A DNA stretch of 64,000 nt from Octadecabacter temperatus (lineage in GTDB: Bacteria > Pseudomonadota > Alphaproteobacteria > Rhodobacterales > Rhodobacteraceae), in assembly GCF_001187845.1 (NCBI RefSeq), contig NZ_CP012160.1, positions 2,170,001 to 2,234,000 of the forward strand, given 5' to 3'. Positions 8,758 to 15,676 of this stretch are shown in pieces. A program made the position numbers and the translations under genes. The notes under the pieces were generated by a model. The model ran no database searches. It had not been told where the DNA came from and saw only the letters and a program-made list of their open reading frames with translations. The number at the start of each line of letters is the position of its first letter. The stretch's first letter is position 1.

Positions 8758-10800
8758 TTATTCGAACTCCATAATCACGTCGTCTACTGCAAGGTTATCA
8801 CCCGCTAGCGCGTTGATTTTGGTCACGATTGAACGCTTTTCGGCGCGCAGGTTGTTCTCCATCTTCATCGCTTCAACGGTACAAAGCACTTGCCCGTCCT
8901 GCACTTCGTCACCAACTTCGACGTCGATCTTCACGATCAATCCCGGCATCGGGCAAAGCAGCAGTTTGGACGTATCCGGTGGCAGCTTTTCTGGCATCAA
9001 TGTCGCCAGTTCAGCCTGACGCGGCGTACGCACACGCACCGGCAGATCTGCCCCGCGATAGCGCACACGAAACCCTGCCGAGATATGCCCGATCTTTAGG
9101 ACTAGCGGTTCGCCATCCACCATAAGCTTCGCGAGCGGCTGCCCAGGCGTCCAATCGCTTTCAACGCGCATCGCTGTGCCATTGATTGTGACAGTCGCGC
9201 CCTGCTTGTCAGCATCGACGTGTGCCTCCAGCGAACGCCCGGGAATTGTGACAACCCAATCTTCGCCCACTTTGCGTTCATGATTGCCCATACGCCCTGA
9301 AATCTGCGTACGGCGGATTTCACAAACGCGGTACATTGCGACAGTTGCTGCTGCGATCCGGTCCAAGGTGGCGTCCGGCAGTTCAACTCCATCAAACCCT
9401 TCTGGGAATTCTTCCTCAATGAAGGCTGTAGTCATGTTGCCTGACGTGAATTTCTCATGGTCATAAACCGCGCTTAGGAACGGGATGTTGTGGCCAATGC
9501 CCTCGACCTCAAAGCTGTCGAGCGCCACACGCATTTCCTCAATCGCTTCGGCACGGCTTGGCGCCCATGTACACAGTTTGGCGATCATCGGGTCATAATA
9601 CATGGAGATTTCCCCCCCATCATAAACACCGGTGTCATTGCGCACAGCGTGTTTGCCGGTCGGTGCATCGCCCTGCCACTTGTCGTTTGCAACCAACGGT
9701 CCAGCCGCAACTTCAGCTGGCGGACGATACGCAGTCAAACGGCCAATGGATGGCAAGAACCCGCGATACGGGTCTTCTGCATAAAGGCGGCTTTCCATCG
9801 CCCAACCTGTCAGCGTGACGTCCTTTTGTGCGATCTTCAGCTTTTCACCGTAGGCCACGCGGATCATCTGCTCAACAAGATCAACGCCTGTGATCAGCTC
9901 GGTTACAGGGTGTTCCACCTGCAAACGTGTATTCATTTCAAGGAAGTAGAAGTTACGGTCGCCATCAACGATGAATTCAACCGTACCCGCAGATGCGTAA
10001 TCCACGGCCTTGGCAAGCGCAACGGACTGCTCACCCATCGCTTTGCGGGTCGCCTCATCAAGGAAGGGCGATGGTGCCTCTTCGATAACCTTTTGTTGAC
10101 GGCGCTGAATGGAACATTCACGCTCGCCCAAATAGATACCGTTGCCGTGCGTATCGCAAAGCACTTGAATTTCGATGTGGCGTGGTTGCGTGACGAACTT
10201 TTCGATGAAGATACGGTCATCACCAAATGAATTGGCCGCTTCGTTCTTGGAAGACTGAAAGCCTTCGCGCGCGCCCTCGTCGTCCCATGCGATCCGCATG
10301 CCCTTACCACCACCACCAGCGGAAGCTTTGATCATCACTGGATAACCGATTTGCTGTGAAATCTTAACGGCTTCCTCAGCGTCCTCGATCAGACCCATGT
10401 GACCTGGAACAGTAGAAACTTCTGCATTTTGAGCGATCTTTTTAGACGTAATCTTGTCGCCCATCTTCTCGATCGCACCAACTGGTGGCCCGATGAACGC
10501 GACGCCTGCAGCGGACAAGGCTTCGGCGAATTTAGCGTTCTCAGACAAGAACCCGTAACCCGGATGCACAGCCTCAGCGCCTGTTGCTTTGATGGCCTCC
10601 ATGATCTTGTCGATCACGATGTAGGACTGGTTCGCTGGGGGCGGCCCAATGTGGTAGGCCTCATCCGCCATAGACACGTGCAGCGCGTTGCGGTCGGCGT
10701 CTGAATAGACTGCAACCGTCTTGATGCCCATCTTACGGGCCGTCTTAATGACGCGGCAAGCGATCTCACCACGGTTGGCGATCAGGATTTTTTTGAACAT
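8758..10800 (-). CDS. pccA: Propionyl-CoA carboxylase alpha subunit (biotin carboxylase/BCCP)
   Basis: ATP- and biotin-dependent carboxylation of propionyl-CoA to (S)-methylmalonyl-CoA, together with PccB. The 680-residue protein has a biotin-carboxylase N domain (MFKKILIANRGEIACRVI), the ATP-grasp loop KASAGGGGKGMRIAW near residue 160, EMNTRLQVEHPVTE near 290, a linker/BT domain, and a C-terminal biotinyl domain with VEAMKMENNL, whose Lys carries biotin. I chose the ATG at 10800. Two strong hairpins lie immediately upstream (10823-10854 and 10867-10885), so the transcript either reads through them or starts very close. pccB lies about 1.9 kb upstream on the same strand with small genes in between, an arrangement I believe is common in Rhodobacteraceae. 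Confidence 0.96.
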   Translation of the reverse strand: MFKKILIANRGEIACRVIKTARKMGIKTVAVYSDADRNALHVSMADEAYHIGPPPANQSYIVIDKIMEAIKATGAEAVHPGYGFLSENAKFAEALSAAGVAFIGPPVGAIEKMGDKITSKKIAQNAEVSTVPGHMGLIEDAEEAVKISQQIGYPVMIKASAGGGGKGMRIAWDDEGAREGFQSSKNEAANSFGDDRIFIEKFVTQPRHIEIQVLCDTHGNGIYLGERECSIQRRQQKVIEEAPSPFLDEATRKAMGEQSVALAKAVDYASAGTVEFIVDGDRNFYFLEMNTRLQVEHPVTELITGVDLVEQMIRVAYGEKLKIAQKDVTLTGWAMESRLYAEDPYRGFLPSIGRLTAYRPPAEVAAGPLVANDKWQGDAPTGKHAVRNDTGVYDGGEISMYYDPMIAKLCTWAPSRAEAIEEMRVALDSFEVEGIGHNIPFLSAVYDHEKFTSGNMTTAFIEEEFPEGFDGVELPDATLDRIAAATVAMYRVCEIRRTQISGRMGNHERKVGEDWVVTIPGRSLEAHVDADKQGATVTINGTAMRVESDWTPGQPLAKLMVDGEPLVLKIGHISAGFRVRYRGADLPVRVRTPRQAELATLMPEKLPPDTSKLLLCPMPGLIVKIDVEVGDEVQDGQVLCTVEAMKMENNLRAEKRSIVTKINALAGDNLAVDDVIMEFE

Positions 10801-10819
10801 TGTTAGCCCCTTAGAATGC

Positions 10820-10854
10820 AAAACCGCCGCTCAGGGGGTATCCTGAACGGCGGT
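10820..10854 (-). terminator. Hairpin with short U-run between small lipoprotein gene and pccA
   Basis: On the minus strand, arms ACCGCCG and TCAGG pair with CCTGA and CGGCGGT around a 6-base loop, with one internal mismatch, followed by UUUU. This is a plausible intrinsic terminator for the lipoprotein gene at 10893. It ends only 20 bases before the pccA start codon, so it may instead act as a leader attenuator of pccA. Confidence 0.6.
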
Positions 10855-10866
10855 CAAAATTTTGAA

Positions 10867-10885
10867 ACGTCCCAGACTGGGACGT
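10867..10885. repeat. Perfect 9-base stem with 1-base spacer (ACGTCCCAG/CTGGGACGT)
   Basis: Arms 10867-10875 and 10877-10885 are exact reverse complements. It sits between the stop of the 67-residue lipoprotein gene (10893) and the terminator-like hairpin at 10823-10854. On the minus strand the next bases are TTCAAAATTTTG. Either a second terminator/3' stabilising stem or a DNA-level palindrome. Confidence 0.6.
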
Positions 10886-10892
10886 GATGTTT

Positions 10893-11096
10893 TTAGCGGC
10901 AGATGCTTGTGACTTCGTCACAAAGTGCGCCGGCTGCGCCACCAACGATGGCACCGGTAACAGCGTCGCCACCAGTTGCGTCAGCGATGACGGCACCAGC
11001 TGCAGCGCCGGCAAGGCCGCGCTCAAGGTCGTTGTCGAGACAAGCGGAAAGCGAAGCGATTGCTGTCGCGGCGAGGATAAGACGGAATTTAAGCAT
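10893..11096 (-). CDS. Small glycine-zipper-like lipoprotein
   Basis: A 67-residue protein with a type II signal peptide (MLKFRLILAATAIASLSAC, lipobox LSAC). The mature part is Ala/Gly-rich with regular small residues (RGLAGAAAGAVIADATGG, TGAIVGGAAGALCDEV), resembling glycine-zipper outer-membrane or envelope lipoproteins. Two further Cys residues near the C terminus could form a disulfide. The ATG has AGGG upstream on the minus strand. Function unknown; the gene has its own upstream region of more than 350 bases and a hairpin downstream, so it is probably a monocistronic unit. Confidence 0.8.
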   Translation of the reverse strand: MLKFRLILAATAIASLSACLDNDLERGLAGAAAGAVIADATGGDAVTGAIVGGAAGALCDEVTSICR

Positions 11097-11457
11097 AGTT
11101 TACTGCCCTTATTTTGCATTGAAGTTTGCTTGGTTTTATTCCGCTTAGAATCGGCGTTTTGCCCCAGCAACACAAGCGTTTTCTGCACCGCACGAAATGA
11201 GCGGCGGAAAACCCCCAAAGGGCGTAGGAAAAGGGGTGTCGGCCTGAGCCCTAAAAAGGGATCAGACCGACGAGGGGAAGGGTAACGGTATTGACAATGT
11301 AGCGCGGTACTCTGGTCTAGTGAGCCGTCTACAGAATTAGATTTGCACAGCGAAACGCGGCTGTCATCGACCTTGATCGTCGATTGCCCAATGTGGGCCG
11401 ATTCCCGCCAAAGTTGCATATCTGTCGGCCAAAGTTCGCGCATGCAGGTCAACATCA
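11097..11457. other. 361-base gap without a gene
   Basis: It holds the presumed promoter and ribosome-binding site of the lipoprotein gene at its left end, an imperfect hairpin at 11238-11271, and a right half (about 11290-11457) that I cannot assign. No credible reading frame was seen; the overlapping long minus-strand frame has low-complexity, non-protein-like composition. The right half has the look of decayed or dispersed intergenic sequence, but no second copy is visible in the window. Confidence 0.5.
11238..11271. repeat. Imperfect hairpin (GTCGG.CTGA.CCCT / AGGG.TCAG.CCGAC)
   Basis: Three consecutive paired blocks (5, 4 and 4 base pairs), separated by single symmetric mismatches, close on an AAAA loop. 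On the minus strand it is followed by CACCCCTTTTCC, so it could be a weak terminator of the gene at 11458 or part of a small RNA. Confidence 0.5.
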
Positions 11458-11829
11458 TCAGTTCTGACCCGGCGCCCAATCAGGGCGGAAAATCTCGGGG
11501 AAAGACTGTTCTGCACGCTTAAGGTCTACCTTAAGTAATGCCTCGTAACTCTCTGGATCAAATGGGTCTTCAGCGGGAACGACCTCACGGCCGAAGACGA
11601 AATTCAAACGTCCCGCATCAAGATTACCGCGTTCAAACGGGACATCGCCGAAGTGTTCTTTCAGCGCCCACATGAATCCCTCATCCGCGCGACGATCCGC
11701 TGGACGGCGATCCGCATAGCGTTCGCGATTGAACAACTTGGGTGGCAGCCCCTTTTTAACAGGGCGGCGAATTGTGAATTGAAAATCTGAGCTCGGGAGG
11801 CGGCTAGGAAATCCGCGGTGCTTTTCCAT
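11458..11829 (-). CDS. Conserved-looking hypothetical protein in the pcc locus
   Basis: A 123-residue soluble protein starting MEKHRGFPSRLPSSDFQFTIRRP. It is rich in Arg/Asp/Pro (NRERYADRRPADRRADEGF) and has a C-terminal acidic/aromatic half (DPFDPESYEALLKVDLKRAEQS, EIFRPDWAPG). No signal peptide, membrane segment or known motif. I chose the ATG at 11829 rather than a TTG one codon upstream. It lies between the small lipoprotein gene at 11896 and the gap before pccA. Normal composition and placement in a metabolic locus suggest a real gene, but no function can be assigned. Confidence 0.65.
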   Translation of the reverse strand: MEKHRGFPSRLPSSDFQFTIRRPVKKGLPPKLFNRERYADRRPADRRADEGFMWALKEHFGDVPFERGNLDAGRLNFVFGREVVPAEDPFDPESYEALLKVDLKRAEQSFPEIFRPDWAPGQN

Positions 11830-11895
11830 CAATTGACCCTCCGAGATGGGACAAGACGGTGTGGGACAGGCGTTGCCGCCTGCCCCGAAAATTCT

Positions 11896-12051
11896 TTAGT
11901 TGTACTTGCCAGTGAAGACTGGCTCGACTGTGACTGGAACCGGGTCAACGACCACGAATTCTTCAACGTCACCTGCGTTGTTGTTGCCGCCACATGCTGC
12001 CACGAGGGCAAGCAGGGACATGGCGCAAAGGCTCTTGATGCTCTTAGACAT
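11896..12051 (-). CDS. Very small lipoprotein
   Basis: A 51-codon reading frame starting MSKSIKSLCAMSLLALVAAC, a type II signal peptide with lipobox VAAC, then GGNNAGDVEEFVVVDPVPVT and a short tail VEPVFTGKYN ending in TAA. Mature length is only about 32 residues, rich in Val/Pro/Glu. The clean signal peptide and internal beta-like repeats (VVVDPVPVTVEPV) support it being real despite its size. It lies between the genes at 11458 and 12269. Function unknown; short entericidin-like or envelope-stress lipoproteins have similar form. Confidence 0.7.
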   Translation of the reverse strand: MSKSIKSLCAMSLLALVAACGGNNNAGDVEEFVVVDPVPVTVEPVFTGKYN

Positions 12052-12087
12052 GTTAGTCTCCTGTCTCTGTTTTCCACGCGAGCTGCC

Positions 12088-12102
12088 CCGACGTGACGTC
12101 GG
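12088..12102. repeat. Short hairpin CCGACG-TGA-CGTCGG
   Basis: Perfect 6-base arms with a 3-base loop, 36 bases upstream of the very small lipoprotein start. Either a leader stem-loop or a palindromic protein site. The rest of the 12052-12268 gap shows no gene. Confidence 0.4.
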
Positions 12103-12268
12103 TTCCCCCGCGCATTTTGAGGGTAGGTCACTTGGGTGTAACCTTGTGGAAAACTAACGGAAAACTTGTTCAAAAGATACGAGACGGAAACAGCGGACTC
12201 GGCCTGTGACTCAGCCGCTACAATCAGCGAGCAGGATGAGCTTTGGGGCGCAACATATTGTGTAATCA

Positions 12269-12679
12269 TCAGAATTCCTCCCAGATGCAGGTGCCATTTT
12301 CAGGGCGAAAAATCTCAAAAAACTGCAGAACGTCGGGATTGTCTTCACCAAACGGGATATTCACAGCCGACATAGACAGGACAATCTGGGCAGGCTCGAT
12401 TGAGGCATCAACCAATGCAGGCATAACCAATTCATCGCAAACCACCTGAAAATCGTCCGCAACATCAGTATACTGAAATGACTTGCCAATCTCAGGTGTC
12501 AGAAAGCGGAAACGAACCGTGTTGGTCGCCTCTTCAGAGATGAACTCGATAAACGAAACTGGCTGACCTGACGGCACAACAATGCCCTCTGCTGCCAGCA
12601 CAGCCGGAGCACCAAGCGCGCATACGGCCAGTGCAAACAGTCCATTCGCTTTGCGCAAATTACAGCGGAATGTTGTCAT
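12269..12679 (-). CDS. Small secreted protein overlapping the pccB 3' end
   Basis: A 136-residue protein starting [32 protein letters not shown], a signal peptide cleaved near residue 29. The mature part begins [19 protein letters not shown] and continues with [25 protein letters not shown] and [20 protein letters not shown]; it looks like a beta-rich periplasmic domain. I recall a Rhodobacteraceae family of this form (DUF6497), but cannot confirm it. The ATG at 12679 lies inside pccB, overlapping its last 20 bases, so it is probably translated from the pccB message. Longer upstream starts inside pccB were rejected because they bury the signal peptide. Confidence 0.72.
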   Translation of the reverse strand: MTTFRCNLRKANGLFALAVCALGAPAVLAAEGIVVPSGQPVSFIEFISEEATNTVRFRFLTPEIGKSFQYTDVADDFQVVCDELVMPALVDASIEPAQIVLSMSAVNIPFGEDNPDVLQFFEIFRPENGTCIWEEF

Positions 12680-14192
12680 GTTTTTTCCACGGCATCTGAG
12701 TTTTCTTTCCACGCAGGCCAGCGAATGCGCGACACAGGCGCTTACGGGTGCTGGATGGCATAATGACCTCATCCACAAAACCACGTTCAGCAGCCACAAA
12801 CGGGTTCGCGAAACGGTCTTCGTAGTCTTTGGTGTGCTTTGCAGTTTTCTCAGCATCGCCAAGGTCAGCGCGGTGGATAATTTCGGTTGCACCTTTTGCA
12901 CCCATCACCGCGATTTCCGCTGTTGGCCACGCATAGTTCAAATCACCGCGTAGGTGCTTGGACGACATAACAACGTATGCACCACCATAGGCCTTGCGGG
13001 TGATGACGGTGATCTTTGGGACCGTTGCTTCGCCATAGGCAAACAACAGCTTCGCACCGTGCTTAATCACGCCGTTATATTCCTGCGTCACACCTGGCAA
13101 GAAGCCTGGGACGTCGACAAGCGTCAGGATCGGGATTTCGAACGCATCACAGAAGCGCACGAAACGTGCCGCTTTGCGCGCACTATCAATGTCCAGAACC
13201 CCAGCCAGCACCATCGGCTGGTTGGCAACAACACCGACGGTCTGCCCTTCAAGGCGGATAAAGCCTGTCAGGATGTTGCCCGCGAAATCCTTCTGGATTT
13301 CATAAAAATCGCCTTCGTCGGCAATCTTATGGATCAGTTCTTTCATATCGTAGGGCTGGTTCGGGTTGTCCGGGATCAGCGTATCGAGGCTGGACTCCGT
13401 CCGCGCAACATCATCAAAGAATGGGCGAACCGGTGGTTTTTCGCGGTTATTCAGCGGCAGGAAGTCAACCAAACGGCGCGCTTCTGCAATTGCTTCAACG
13501 TCGTTCTCAAACGCAGCGTCAGCCACAGAAGACTTGCGCGTGTGGGTTGTCGCCCCGCCCAGTTCCTCGGCTGTTACAACTTCGTTGGTGACGGTCTTCA
13601 CAACATCAGGACCCGTGACGAACATGTAAGAGCTGTCCTTCACCATAAAGATAAAGTCAGTCATCGCAGGCGAGTAGACAGCACCACCGGCACATGGCCC
13701 CATGATCAAGCTGATCTGCGGAACCACACCAGACGCCATGATGTTGCGCTGGAAGATTTCACCATAGCCACCCAAGGCATCGACGCCCTCTTGAATACGT
13801 GCTCCACCGGAATCGTTAATCCCCACGATCGGCGCGCCGTTCTGCATCGCCATATCCATGATCTTAACGATCTTAGCTGCGTGTGTCGCTGAAACGGACC
13901 CACCGAGAACCGTGAAGTCTTGCGAATAGACATAGACTTGGCGACCGTTGATCGTGCCCCAACCCGTTACAACGCCATCCCCTGCAGGGCGCGTCTTTTC
14001 CATGCCGAAATCCGTGCTCCGGTGTGTGACGAAGGTGTCGTATTCCTCAAAGCTACCGTCATCCAACAACAACTCGATACGCTCACGGGCGGTAAGTTTG
14101 CCACGGCCATGCTGGGCGTCGATGCGTTTTTGCCCACCACCCATACGGGCTGCCTCGCGTCGATCTTCAAGCTCTTGCAGGATATCGGTCAT
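12660..14192 (-). CDS. pccB: Propionyl-CoA carboxylase beta subunit (carboxyltransferase)
   Basis: Carries out the carboxyl transfer from biotin to propionyl-CoA. The 510-residue protein has the typical start [21 protein letters not shown]-terminal crotonase-fold motifs [11 protein letters not shown] and [35 protein letters not shown], and the C-terminal half with [25 protein letters not shown] and [15 protein letters not shown]. It is transcribed toward pccA. The upstream region holds three TTTGCAAA-type sites (14257-14320), probably operators for the ScfR-type regulator encoded at 15677. Confidence 0.96.
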   Translation of the reverse strand: MTDILQELEDRREAARMGGGQKRIDAQHGRGKLTARERIELLLDDGSFEEYDTFVTHRSTDFGMEKTRPAGDGVVTGWGTINGRQVYVYSQDFTVLGGSVSATHAAKIVKIMDMAMQNGAPIVGINDSGGARIQEGVDALGGYGEIFQRNIMASGVVPQISLIMGPCAGGAVYSPAMTDFIFMVKDSSYMFVTGPDVVKTVTNEVVTAEELGGATTHTRKSSVADAAFENDVEAIAEARRLVDFLPLNNREKPPVRPFFDDVARTESSLDTLIPDNPNQPYDMKELIHKIADEGDFYEIQKDFAGNILTGFIRLEGQTVGVVANQPMVLAGVLDIDSARKAARFVRFCDAFEIPILTLVDVPGFLPGVTQEYNGVIKHGAKLLFAYGEATVPKITVITRKAYGGAYVVMSSKHLRGDLNYAWPTAEIAVMGAKGATEIIHRADLGDAEKTAKHTKDYEDRFANPFVAAERGFVDEVIMPSSTRKRLCRAFAGLRGKKTQMPWKKHDNIPL

Positions 14193-14256
14193 AAATCTGT
14201 CCCTATTAATTTCGGCGAAGCTATCCTTTATTGAACAGCGATCCGAGTCCCTTCTC

Positions 14257-14320
14257 GCAAATTTGCAAATTTATTCATTAACTGGAATGTGCATTTGCAA
14301 ACTCGCAAATATTTGGCAAA
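14257..14320. promoter_or_regulatory. Cluster of TTTGCAAA palindromes between pccB and the MFS gene
   Basis: AAATTTGCAAATTT at 14259-14272 is a perfect 14-base palindrome; ATTTGCAAAC at 14293-14302 repeats the core TTTGCAAA; TTTGGCAAA at 14312-14320 is a one-insertion variant preceded by GCAAAT. The first site is 67 bases upstream of pccB. The core resembles binding sites reported for RamB/ScfR-type short-chain acyl regulators (family knowledge), and the same core precedes the ScfR-type gene. Regulation of both divergent genes from here is inferred. Confidence 0.7.
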
Positions 14321-14381
14321 TTCTCTTACAACCAGAGCGATTGCATTGGACGAAGACATTTCACAAGGCTACCTGTGTTTC

Positions 14382-15602
14382 ATGGCAACATCACCAACGG
14401 TGCGATTCCTAGATCGCACAACCCCACCCCATATCGCGACGCTCATTCTGATGGCTGGCATCGGGGCGCTTTCGCTCAATGTTTTCCTGCCATCGCTACC
14501 ATCAATGGCAGAGCATTTTGGCGTGGAATACAGCCTGATGCAGCTGTCCGTTTCCGCCTACCTCGCGACAACAGCGGTTGTACAAATCGCGATCGGCCCG
14601 ATCTCTGATCGTTACGGGCGAAGGCCTGTCGTCCTTGGCACAAGCACGATTTTCATCCTTGCCAGTATTGGCGCGGTCTACGCCCCTAATTTCACAGTGT
14701 TTTTAATCTGTCGCTTACTGCAAACCGCCATCGCCACCGCCTTTGTCATCAGCCGCGCTGTCATCCGCGACATGGTCCCACAAGAACAAGCCGCTTCGAT
14801 GATCGGCTATGTCACGATGGGCATGTCGGTCGTGCCAATGCTAGGGCCCGCCTTGGGCGGCAGTTTAGACGAAGCCTTTGGCTGGCAGGCATCCTTCTGG
14901 GTCCTGGCAGCCGGTGGTCTTCTGGTGTTTGTGCTTTGCTTTTTCGATCAAGGCGAGACGTTCACAAAACGCGAGGGCGGATTTTCTGCGCAAATGCGCG
15001 AATACCCTAAACTTCTGACATCCCAACGTTTTTGGGGCTATTGCCTTGCCGCAGCGTTCTCTTCCGGCGCGTTTTTCGCCTACCTTGGCGGGGCGCCCTT
15101 TGTGGGGAGCGAGGTGTTCAACATGGAACCATCAGAGCTCGGCCTTTACTTCGGTGCGCCGGCAATTGGGTACCTTGTCGGGAATGGGCTGTCAGGTCGG
15201 TTCTCGATTACGGTCGGGATCAATCGAATGGTTTTGCTCGGCGCGCTTCTTGCCGTCAGCGGCATGGCCTTGCTCTTGCTCCTTGATTTACTCGGCATCA
15301 GCCACCCGTATGTTTTCTTTGGGTTTATGATCTCAATCGGCCTTGGGAACGGCATCATGCTGCCAAACGCCAACGCCGGAATGTTGTCTGTTCGCCCTGC
15401 ACTTGCAGGGTCCGCGGCCGGTCTTGGTGGGGCGTTTATGATTGGCGGCGGCGCCGCCCTTTCCGTCATTGCTGGGTTTATCCTTGGCCCAGATACAGGT
15501 GCGCGGCCATTGATCATCTTGATGCTGATCACCGCTGTAATCGCAGTCTTATGCGCCCTCTGGGTTATCAAACGCTCGGCTGTTGTCGAAGACGCTACCT
15601 AG
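14382..15602 (+). CDS. Bcr/CflA-type MFS drug/metabolite efflux transporter
   Basis: A 406-residue inner-membrane protein with about 12 hydrophobic segments. It has the MFS loop 2-3 motif as GPISDRYGRRPVVLG (residues ~65-80), MILPSLP-like NVFLPSLPSMAEHFG in helix 1, and a drug-antiporter-type motif GMSVVPMLGPALGGSLDEAFGW. This fits the Bcr/CflA branch of proton-driven efflux pumps. Start chosen at the ATG at 14382 (MATSPTVRF); an upstream extension lies within the operator region. It is divergent from pccB and followed by the ScfR-type regulator after 74 bases, so its substrate may be connected with short-chain acids, which is inference only. Confidence 0.88.
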   Translation: MATSPTVRFLDRTTPPHIATLILMAGIGALSLNVFLPSLPSMAEHFGVEYSLMQLSVSAYLATTAVVQIAIGPISDRYGRRPVVLGTSTIFILASIGAVYAPNFTVFLICRLLQTAIATAFVISRAVIRDMVPQEQAASMIGYVTMGMSVVPMLGPALGGSLDEAFGWQASFWVLAAGGLLVFVLCFFDQGETFTKREGGFSAQMREYPKLLTSQRFWGYCLAAAFSSGAFFAYLGGAPFVGSEVFNMEPSELGLYFGAPAIGYLVGNGLSGRFSITVGINRMVLLGALLAVSGMALLLLLDLLGISHPYVFFGFMISIGLGNGIMLPNANAGMLSVRPALAGSAAGLGGAFMIGGGAALSVIAGFILGPDTGARPLIILMLITAVIAVLCALWVIKRSAVVEDAT

Positions 15603-15623
15603 CGCCCCCCCCTCTCGACTCGT

Positions 15624-15656
15624 GACTTTGCAAAGTCTATTATCAAATTTGCATTT
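15624..15656. promoter_or_regulatory. TTTGCAAA-type operator upstream of the ScfR-type gene
   Basis: GACTTTGCAAAGTC (15624-15637) is a perfect 14-base palindrome, followed by the imperfect AAATTTGCATTT (15645-15656). Both lie within 55 bases of the regulator's ATG at 15677 and share the core with the sites at pccB. Autoregulation is the simplest reading. Confidence 0.7.
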
Positions 15657-15676
15657 CATCGGCTTGGGGAAACAGA

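Noticed and set aside
10811..11479. 222-codon minus-strand frame spanning the lipoprotein gene and the gap
   Set aside because: Composition is not protein-like, and it overlaps a well-supported lipoprotein gene and hairpins.
12680..12901. Longer version of the secreted gene at 12269 starting inside pccB
   Set aside because: The extension is pccB sequence in another frame and would bury the signal peptide.
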